Shown: positions 1-6,187 of the stretch, piece after piece | Layout of the letters: every line of letters starts with the position of its first letter | Position numbering within the stretch: the stretch's first letter is position 1 | Origin: an uncultured Caryophanales bacterium | GTDB taxonomy: Bacteria > Bacillota_I > Bacilli_A > RF39 > UBA660 | DNA length: 6,187 bases | Direction of reading: 5' to 3' | Assembly: GCA_937897245.1 (NCBI GenBank) | Contig: CALCBO010000089.1 | Span: 1 to 6,187 of the forward strand | Notes under the pieces: model-generated | The model's input: only the letters and a program-made list of their open reading frames with translations | What the model was told of the DNA's origin: nothing | Database searches by the model: none | Position numbers and translations under genes: made by a program

Positions 1-177
1 CTGAACTTGCTGCACATTATGTAGAAAGAATTTCTCCTTTAGGAAGTGTTTTATATGGACTAAATGAAGGAGATACCTTTGAATTAAGAAGAAATCATTT
101 ACCTAGATTACAAGGAATGGTTACTAGAGTATATAATTATCGTGATAATAGACAAGTAAAGATAAAACAAAAAGAAT

Positions 178-185
<8 letters not shown>
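1..185 (+). CDS. 3' end of a gene with a GreA/GreB C-terminal-like tail (partial)
   Basis: Only the last 60 residues and a TGA stop are present; complete codons begin at base 3 and the start lies outside the window. The stretch ISPLGSVLYGLNEGDTFEL (residues 10-28 of the visible part) resembles the SPLG..L.GK..GD..EV core of the C-terminal FKBP-like domain of GreA/GreB transcript-cleavage factors and Rnk-type regulators. The tail after it is basic and Arg/Asn-rich (residues 29-60) and does not look like the usual short GreA ending, so a different family sharing this motif is possible. The function is not established. The stop is 43 bases before tgt, with no terminator between them, so some read-through into tgt is possible. 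Confidence 0.6.
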
Positions 186-1356
<1,171 letters not shown>

Positions 1357-1366
1357 AGAAAAACTC

Positions 1367-1654
1367 TTAAATATAAAAAATAGGCTTATTGTCACAAGAA
1401 GATTCAACTACTTTAGAATCTTCTTTTTTTTCATCTAAAGAAGTATTATTATCACTTGTACTATTTAAATTATTAGCTATTTTTAATAATGTTTTAGCAT
1501 TAGTGAAAATAGGTTTTACTTGATAAAATATGGGTATAGCTTGATTAATAACTCCTAAAGTTTTTTGTGTACTATCCAAAAGAGTGCCCCATTTTATACC
1601 TTTTATTAATTCAATTCCTTTTCCCAATACACTAGGATTTGTATATGGATACAT
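1367..1654 (-). CDS. VrrA/YqfQ-like small protein
   Basis: This 95-residue protein has a conserved-looking core at residues 22-63 (LLDSTQKTLGVINQAIP, then YQVKP, then NAKTLLKIANNLN). That resembles the C-terminal helical region of the Bacilli VrrA/YqfQ family, where a TQK/VQK helix is followed by a QY-P or YQVKP segment. The family has no firm function. The remaining tail (residues 64-95) is low-complexity and charged (SDNNTSLDEKKEDSK) and overlaps the tgt terminator. No signal peptide or confident membrane helix is seen. The start at 1654 is backed by a strong AGAGGTGA ribosome site at 1658-1665 on the minus strand. The gene is convergent with tgt and divergent from the pilus-type operon. 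Family assignment comes from recalled motif similarity only. Confidence 0.75.
   Translation of the reverse strand: MYPYTNPSVLGKGIELIKGIKWGTLLDSTQKTLGVINQAIPIFYQVKPIFTNAKTLLKIANNLNSTSDNNTSLDEKKEDSKVVESSCDNKPIFYI
1396..1431 (+). terminator. Rho-independent terminator for tgt, inside the convergent gene
   Basis: A perfect 10-bp stem pairs AAGAAGATTC (1396-1405) with GAATCTTCTT (1416-1425) around a 10-base loop. The right arm runs into eight T (1424-1431). It lies 40 bases after the tgt stop and points the right way for tgt. It falls within the coding sequence of the minus-strand YqfQ-like gene (its Lys/Glu/Asp/Ser-rich tail). In the minus direction there is no T-run after the hairpin, so it should act mainly on tgt transcripts. 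Confidence 0.8.
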
Positions 1655-1673
1655 AATTCACCTCTTTATCACT

Positions 1674-1702
1674 ATTATATGTCAAGTAGGTAAAATGTTT
1701 AA
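1674..1702 (-). promoter_or_regulatory. Possible promoter for the YqfQ-like gene
   Basis: On the minus strand, a perfect TATAAT (1679 to 1674) is preceded by TTAAAC (1702 to 1697) at a 17-base spacing. The predicted leader is only about 13 bases but still includes the ribosome site. The -35 match is weak (3 of 6). A TTGACA at 1685-1680 abuts the -10 and cannot serve as its -35. Confidence 0.35.
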
Positions 1703-1722
1703 TTTTATGTTCCAAATTAACC

Positions 1723-1750
1723 CTGAATGTGATAAAATTATTGATATAGT
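1723..1750 (+). promoter_or_regulatory. Possible extended -10 promoter for the pilus-type operon
   Basis: TGATATAGT (1742-1750) reads as an extended -10 (TG, one base, TATAGT). The -35 candidate CTGAAT (1723-1728) is weak and sits 16 bases upstream. The predicted leader to the ATG at 1775 is about 18 bases and holds the AAAGGG ribosome site at 1762-1767. Nothing else clear, such as an operator palindrome, is seen in the 120-bp divergent gap. Confidence 0.35.
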
Positions 1751-1774
1751 AGAGTAAAAAGAAAGGGTTATAAT

Positions 1775-3223
1775 ATGCTAGGTAAAAAGAATAAAGACAA
1801 CAAACAAATAGAAGTATTAGAAGAAGATAATACAACTACGTCTAATACTAATAATATGAATAGTGCTAATCCATATTTAAATCAAAACTATCCTAATAAT
1901 AATCAAGGCTCTACTACTAATAATAGTCAAACAATGAATAATCCTACTCAGGCTTCAGAAGTTAATCTTCCTGATAGTCCATCTGCTATAGAAGAAAATA
2001 GGGAAAAAGTAAGGAGACCAACCCACGATTATCGTTATGTTATCATAAATGATGCTGGTAAAAAAGAAAACGGTACATTTGAAGCTGAAAGTGAAAATGA
2101 TGTAAGAAACTTTTTATTAGCTCAAAACTATCAAGTACTAGAAGTTCACCCACGTGGAAAACTAGACGTAGATCTAGGAGTTAGTAAATTTACTGCAAAT
2201 GATTTATCATTCTCTCTAACACAATTATCAACATATTTAAAAGCCGGTATTCCACTAGCAGATTCTGTACGAATTCTTGCTAAACAATCAAGAAAGGCTG
2301 GCGTAAAAAAGAGTTTTAATCAATTGGTATATCAATTGCTAAAAGGAGAAAGCTTATCAGATGCAATGTTAATGCAAAAAAAAGTATATCCTAAATTATT
2401 AGTAAACATGGTAAAAACAGCTGAAATGACTGGAGATTTACCATCTATCTTAGATGATATGGCTGAATATTATACTTCTATGGATCAAACTAGAAAACAA
2501 ATGAAATCAGCTATGACTTATCCCTTAGTTGTTTTAACTATAGCTATAGGTGTCTTAATATTTATGCTTACTTATTTAGTACCACAATTTACTGCTATGT
2601 TTGAAGAAAATGGAGCAGAGCTTCCAGCCTTAACAGTATTTATTGTAAATACCAGTAATTTTCTTAAAAAAAATTGGCTAATTATTATTTTAGTAATATT
2701 GGTAGTAGTATTTACTCTGATTCAATTATATAAGAAAGTCCAAAAGTTTAGAGAAATGGTTCAAATAACTCTGATGCATATTCCAGTCTTTAAAGATATA
2801 ATTATTTATAATGAGATTGCTAATTTTACTAAAACTTTTGCTTCTCTCTTAAACCATGGTGTATTTATTACCGATAGTATGGAAATATTATCTAAAATAA
2901 CTAATAATGAGGTTTATAAAAAGATTATAAATAATACTCTAGAAAATCTAGGAAAAGGTGATTCAATTTCAATGGCTTTTAAAGGACAATGGGCTATACC
3001 AGTTGTTGCATATGAAATGATTTTAACTGGAGAATCAACTGGACAATTAGGATCAATGATGGAAAAAGTCGCAGCCCACTTCCAAATGTTACATAAAAAT
3101 GTAATAGATCAAATGAAAAGCTTAGTAGAACCATTCTTAATATGTTTCTTAGCTGGAATCGTTGGTGTAATACTATTATCAATTATTCAACCAATGTTCT
3201 CAATTTATAGTCAAATAAAATAA
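1775..3223 (+). CDS. pilC: PilC/GspF-type inner-membrane platform protein with Asn-rich N-terminal extension
   Basis: Proteins of this family form the membrane platform of type IV pilus, competence pseudopilus and type II secretion machines; they sit between the assembly ATPase and the growing (pseudo)pilus. A PilC-like N-terminal domain (residues 86-127: YRYVIINDAGKK, then GTFEAESENDVRNFLLAQ) precedes two T2SS-F repeats at about 145-270 and 347-470. Each repeat has the hallmark segment: AEMTGDLPSILDDMAEYY (216-233) and GESTGQLGSMMEKVAAHF (419-436). Three membrane helices lie at about 250-270, 301-318 and 451-471. The first ~80 residues are odd: Asn/Thr/Gln-rich, with no known domain, making 482 residues against about 320-410 typical for ComGB and PilC. 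The start is backed by AAAGGG seven bases upstream. The stop is 16 bases before the prepilin peptidase start, so they share a transcript. No GspE/PilB ATPase is in the window. Confidence 0.93.
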   Translation: MLGKKNKDNKQIEVLEEDNTTTSNTNNMNSANPYLNQNYPNNNQGSTTNNSQTMNNPTQASEVNLPDSPSAIEENREKVRRPTHDYRYVIINDAGKKENGTFEAESENDVRNFLLAQNYQVLEVHPRGKLDVDLGVSKFTANDLSFSLTQLSTYLKAGIPLADSVRILAKQSRKAGVKKSFNQLVYQLLKGESLSDAMLMQKKVYPKLLVNMVKTAEMTGDLPSILDDMAEYYTSMDQTRKQMKSAMTYPLVVLTIAIGVLIFMLTYLVPQFTAMFEENGAELPALTVFIVNTSNFLKKNWLIIILVILVVVFTLIQLYKKVQKFREMVQITLMHIPVFKDIIIYNEIANFTKTFASLLNHGVFITDSMEILSKITNNEVYKKIINNTLENLGKGDSISMAFKGQWAIPVVAYEMILTGESTGQLGSMMEKVAAHFQMLHKNVIDQMKSLVEPFLICFLAGIVGVILLSIIQPMFSIYSQIK

Positions 3224-3239
3224 AAGGAGGTATCAATAT

Positions 3240-4007
3240 ATGAATATATTATATATAATTATCTTCTTTATTTTTGGCTTGTTTTTTGGTTCTTTTTTTA
3301 CTGTAGTTGGATTAAGACTTCCTAAAGGAGAAGACTTCATCTTTAATCGCAGTACTTGTGATAATTGTCATCATAAATTATCTTTATTAGATATGATTCC
3401 CATCTTATCTTATATATTTTTAAGAGGAAAATGTAGATATTGTAATAGTAAAATAGACGACTTATCAACTCATATGGAATTAATTACTGGAATACTATTT
3501 GCCTTAAGTTACTATGTTTTTGGATTCTCTTATGAATTATTAATTATTTTAGGATTAATTTCTATGTTAATAATATTATCAGTATCGGATATTACTTATC
3601 TAATAATACCAGATGAAGTATTAATCTTCTTTTCAGGGTATTTCTTAATAGTAATAGCTATTACTAATGATGTTATGACTGCTTTATTTTCAATATTATC
3701 AGGTATAGCCTTATTCTCAGTAATGTATGGAATTATGTTATTAGGTAATTTCTTATTTAAAAAAGAAACTTTAGGTGGAGGAGATATTAAATTAATGTTT
3801 GTCTTTGGGCTTATTATTCATCCTTTAGTAGGCTTAATAGGAATATTCTTAGGTAGTATTTTAGCTTTACCTATATCTTTATTATTACTATATAAGAATA
3901 ATCAAAGATTAGTTCCTTTTGGACCATTTTTATTAATAAGTTTTACTTTACTATATTTTACTCAAATTAATTTTCAATTAGTATTAGATTATATAAGATT
4001 ATTATAG
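3240..4007 (+). CDS. pilD: Prepilin leader peptidase / N-methyltransferase
   Basis: This integral-membrane aspartyl enzyme cleaves the leader of type IV prepilins and pseudopilins after Gly and N-methylates the new terminus. It is complete at 255 residues, near the family norm (ComC, PilD). The first helix carries GLFFGSF (13-19). The cytosolic methyltransferase-type domain has both zinc-site CxxC pairs, Cys40/Cys43 and Cys65/Cys68, around DMIPILSYIFLRGKC. The catalytic aspartates are Asp117 (in SVSDITYLIIPDE) and Asp182 in the GGGDIK motif (179-184). A PFGPF motif (226-230) follows, as in the family. About seven or eight hydrophobic segments are visible. A strong AAGGAGG (3224-3230) sits nine bases before the ATG. 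It lies between the platform gene and the surface-protein gene with 16- and 12-base gaps, so it is mid-operon. Its prepilin substrates are not evident in the window. Confidence 0.95.
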   Translation: MNILYIIIFFIFGLFFGSFFTVVGLRLPKGEDFIFNRSTCDNCHHKLSLLDMIPILSYIFLRGKCRYCNSKIDDLSTHMELITGILFALSYYVFGFSYELLIILGLISMLIILSVSDITYLIIPDEVLIFFSGYFLIVIAITNDVMTALFSILSGIALFSVMYGIMLLGNFLFKKETLGGGDIKLMFVFGLIIHPLVGLIGIFLGSILALPISLLLLYKNNQRLVPFGPFLLISFTLLYFTQINFQLVLDYIRLL

Positions 4008-4019
4008 AAAGGTGATTAG

Positions 4020-6187
4020 ATGTTTAGTCGTAAGTTTTCATCAACAATTCGTAAAAAGAAAAGAATACTAATAAGTATTCTAACTCTTTTAGTAATAACT
4101 CTAGGACTAGGATATTCAGCTTTTTCTAGTAATTTTTCTTTTTTAGGTTCTCTAGATGTTTCTGGTTACATGGAACCAACTCTTTATAATGTACTAAGAA
4201 AAGAAGCTGTAACAGGAGGACTAGCTAGAGAGTATACTGGGTCTCATGGAGACTCAATAGACCCAACTAAATCGACTGAAAAGATATATCACTGGTATGC
4301 AACAAATAATGACGAAGGTACTGAAATTCAGAATAAAAATAATGTTATTTTTGCAGGTCAATGTTGGCAGATGATTAGAACAACAGATACTGGTGGTGTA
4401 AAGATGATTTACAATGGTGAAGCAGAAAACAATCAGTGTCTTTCAACTCGTGGTAATCATGTAGGGTATGCATCTCGTACTTCACAAAGTTTAAATTCAA
4501 ACTACTGGTATGGAACAGATTATACCTATGATAAAACAAATAATGTATTTAGTATAGCCGGAACAACAGAACAAACTACTTGGAGTGAGGCTAATGCACC
4601 TGGATTAATTGGGAAGTATACATGTAAACAAACAACCGAAGCTGGAACTTGTGCAACTCTCTATCTAGTAGAATCTTACTATAATACAACAAGTGGGTAT
4701 GTAATACCATTAAATTCAAATTCAAATTATTCACAATTTGGAACATTACAGTTTAATGAAGCTATTTCCTCTCCTGCAGATGTAGGATATATGCATAATG
4801 AAAGATATGAACCTCAATACAAAAGTTTAAAAGCTGGTGAAGGTATTATTTCAAGCTCAACTCTTAATACAACATATTGGTATGCTGATTCTGTAACATG
4901 GGGTAGTCCAACTGCTAACAGATATAATTTAGATAATCCATATCAAATTAGTTCTTCAGCTGATTATTCAAGCTTAGTAGGAAAATATACTTTTAGTAAC
5001 ACATCACAAGATTATACAAGCTCAAATGTATATTATATTGCGGCAGTAAATGGTTCTACAATGTACTCTATTCAGTTAAGTAATTCTGGTAATCATACTT
5101 TATCAGATTTTAATCATACATACACTTATGGAGATAGCTACACTGATAATGGCGATGGAACCTATACCGTAACAAATCGAGATGAATCTAATCCAGTAAC
5201 AATTAATAGAAGTGACTGGTATACAAGTTATAGTAATTTAGGAGCTGATAAATACGTCTGTAAGAATGCAGTTAATAATACTTGTAGTGATTTATGGTAT
5301 ACAACAAGCACTTCAGAAACTACAATGAATTTTATTAGAGTCTCAAAAAACTATAAATATTCAAAAAGCTTTGAATATAAACTAGATCCAGATGATAATA
5401 CATATAAATACTTTTTAGATGATACAACTTCAACTACTTTTTGGAATATAAATGATAGTACTAATAAAACAAGTTTAAATAATGCTCATTATACTTGTTG
5501 GAATGAAGAGGGAAAATGTACTACTATTTCATATATATATTATTTCAGAGGCACTACTACATATTATATTGATATAGCAGATGGTAAAAGTGTAAATGAT
5601 GCTAAGAATGAGATGTTGTATAATATTGATGTGAATCAGATTAACTCTACAATCAAGACAGGAGTAGATGAATGGTATAAACATTATTTATTGAACGATT
5701 ATGATGATTACATTGAAGATACAATTTTCTGCAATGATAGAAGTCAAAACAACTCTGATACAAATGGTTGGAATCCAAATGGAGGTAGTTTATCAACTGA
5801 TATGTATTTTATTGAGTCAAATCTAACTAGTGATTTGAGTTGTACACTTGAAACAGATAAATTTAGTATTTCAAATAATTTAGCACAGCTTAATTATAAA
5901 GTAGGATTAATAACTTTGCCAGAAATGAGCATTTTAAATAATGGTTATGCTCGAAAAACTGGTCAAGAGTATTGGTTGTTTTCGCCTGGAAAATATGTGC
6001 ACCAGGTTGTTTATGGTTATAGTGTGAGTTATGTTGGTGTTATAGGTACCATCTTCCGTAGCTATGATTCTCTTGGTGTCCGTCCGTCAGTTTCTTTGAC
6101 ACAAGGCACAGAATATTCATCTGGAGATGGAAGTATGGAATCCCCATATTTTATTGGAGAAGTATATAATATTACAAACTCTAATAG
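4020..6187 (+). CDS. Large secreted or anchored surface protein with Cys-pair modules (3' truncated by window end)
   Basis: The frame is open for 722 codons to the window end, so the protein is incomplete here. The start has AAAGGTGA (4008-4015) and follows the peptidase stop by 12 bases. Residues 1-15 are basic, then a hydrophobic segment at about 16-36 ends in GLGYSAFSS, a signal or membrane anchor common in low-GC Firmicutes surface proteins. It lacks the Gly-plus-Glu+5 pattern of a type IV prepilin. A first domain (about 88-140) has FAGQCWQMIRTTDTGGVKMIYNG. Four related modules follow (residues 148-508). The C-terminal domain (about 525-712) includes GWNPNGGS, VGLITLPE, YWLFSP, GVRPSVSL and SGDGS..SPY. 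There are ten cysteines. I recall similar architectures in hypothetical proteins of uncultured Bacilli but know no name. An adhesin-like role assembled or exported with the pilus-type genes is inference. Bases 5971-6100 are compositionally odd. Confidence 0.9.
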   Translation, partial: MFSRKFSSTIRKKKRILISILTLLVITLGLGYSAFSSNFSFLGSLDVSGYMEPTLYNVLRKEAVTGGLAREYTGSHGDSIDPTKSTEKIYHWYATNNDEGTEIQNKNNVIFAGQCWQMIRTTDTGGVKMIYNGEAENNQCLSTRGNHVGYASRTSQSLNSNYWYGTDYTYDKTNNVFSIAGTTEQTTWSEANAPGLIGKYTCKQTTEAGTCATLYLVESYYNTTSGYVIPLNSNSNYSQFGTLQFNEAISSPADVGYMHNERYEPQYKSLKAGEGIISSSTLNTTYWYADSVTWGSPTANRYNLDNPYQISSSADYSSLVGKYTFSNTSQDYTSSNVYYIAAVNGSTMYSIQLSNSGNHTLSDFNHTYTYGDSYTDNGDGTYTVTNRDESNPVTINRSDWYTSYSNLGADKYVCKNAVNNTCSDLWYTTSTSETTMNFIRVSKNYKYSKSFEYKLDPDDNTYKYFLDDTTSTTFWNINDSTNKTSLNNAHYTCWNEEGKCTTISYIYYFRGTTTYYIDIADGKSVNDAKNEMLYNIDVNQINSTIKTGVDEWYKHYLLNDYDDYIEDTIFCNDRSQNNSDTNGWNPNGGSLSTDMYFIESNLTSDLSCTLETDKFSISNNLAQLNYKVGLITLPEMSILNNGYARKTGQEYWLFSPGKYVHQVVYGYSVSYVGVIGTIFRSYDSLGVRPSVSLTQGTEYSSGDGSMESPYFIGEVYNITNSN
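4461..5543 (+). repeat. Four degenerate protein-level modules in the surface protein
   Basis: Two long modules start with VGY and share LNxxYWY and then LxGKYT: residues 148-217 and 255-340. Two shorter ones share a (G/N)TY strand then a (K/H)Y(V/T)C motif: residues 370-427 and 451-508. Cores are GKYTC..TCATLYLV (Cys202/211), GKYTF..TSSNVYYI (no Cys), DKYVC..TCSDLWY (Cys414/422) and AHYTC..KCTTISY (Cys493/500). The DNA has diverged, so this is old domain duplication and not a recent tandem repeat. Boundaries are approximate. Confidence 0.6.
5971..6100 (+). other. A-depleted, G-enriched segment near 3' end of surface gene: candidate DGR variable region
   Basis: By hand count, adenine is 22 of 130 bases here against 50 of 130 in bases 5821-5950, and G+C is 54 against 34. 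Residues 642-716 have no Asn, while residues 1-641 have 67. The segment encodes YW (651-652), then a Val/Gly/Tyr/Ser-rich run, then GVRPSVSL (686-693). Of codons 659-685, 23 of 27 end in T or C, and several end in C (cac, acc, atc, ttc, agc), rare in the neighbours. This is the mark expected if AAY codons of a template had been mutagenised at their adenines. No reverse transcriptase or template repeat is within the window, so the call rests on pattern and position only. Confidence 0.4.

Noticed and set aside
1632..1835. 67-codon open frame on the minus strand across the divergent intergenic region
   Set aside because: It overlaps the start regions of both flanking genes, has no good ribosome site, and its hydrophobic Phe/Tyr/Leu-rich product is what A+T-rich DNA gives by chance.
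2318..2338. Direct repeat ATCAATTG twice within the PilC/GspF gene
   Set aside because: It encodes a conserved helix stretch (NQLVYQLL) and an 8-base repeat is expected by chance in this composition.
2994..3182. 62-codon open frame on the minus strand inside the PilC/GspF gene
   Set aside because: It lies wholly inside a well-supported conserved gene and has no recognisable domain.
4020..4130. Type IV prepilin leader at the N-terminus of the surface protein
   Set aside because: No Gly followed by a hydrophobic run with Glu at +5 is present; the segment fits an ordinary signal or anchor better.
4238..4265. 7-bp inverted repeat TGGGTCT / AGACCCA in the surface gene
   Set aside because: It is inside coding sequence, has a 14-base loop and no T-run or promoter nearby; likely chance.

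Overview
The DNA is very A+T-rich and its A/T-ending codons, strong AGGAGG-type ribosome sites and TGA used as a stop (183-185) point to a low-GC Firmicutes/Bacilli genome. A YqfQ-like gene and a type IV pilus-type secretion operon fit an uncultured gut-type lineage near Erysipelotrichia or RF39. The taxonomic call is inference; the composition and gene content are directly visible.

Left part (1-1370): the 3' end of a gene whose last 60 residues resemble the C-terminal domain of GreA/GreB factors. It is followed by a complete tgt (queuosine tRNA modification) with its own likely promoter and ribosome site. The Rho-independent terminator that best fits tgt lies inside the 3' end of the convergent next gene.

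Middle (1367-1774): a small minus-strand gene of the VrrA/YqfQ type, then a 120-bp divergent intergenic region with likely promoters for both directions.

Right part (1775-6187): a tightly spaced plus-strand operon of three genes. They are a PilC/GspF inner-membrane platform protein with an unusual Asn-rich N-terminal extension, a bifunctional prepilin peptidase with all expected Cys and Asp residues, and a large secreted or anchored surface protein that runs off the window (722 residues visible). No assembly ATPase and no recognisable prepilin is in the window. The surface protein has an N-terminal signal/anchor, four degenerate modules with Cys-pair motifs, and a C-terminal domain ending in a GVRPSVSL motif.

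The most interesting signal is near the 3' end of the surface gene (about 5971-6100). Adenine falls from about 38% to 17%, G+C rises from about 26% to 42%, and Asn disappears for 75 residues in a protein that is otherwise about 10% Asn. The segment lies between a YW motif and GVRPSVSL, as in C-type-lectin-like variable domains. This is what a diversity-generating retroelement (DGR) variable region would look like after adenine-directed mutagenesis. No reverse transcriptase or template repeat is in the window, so it remains a hypothesis. If true, the operon would pair a pilus-type assembly system with a hypervariable surface adhesin.
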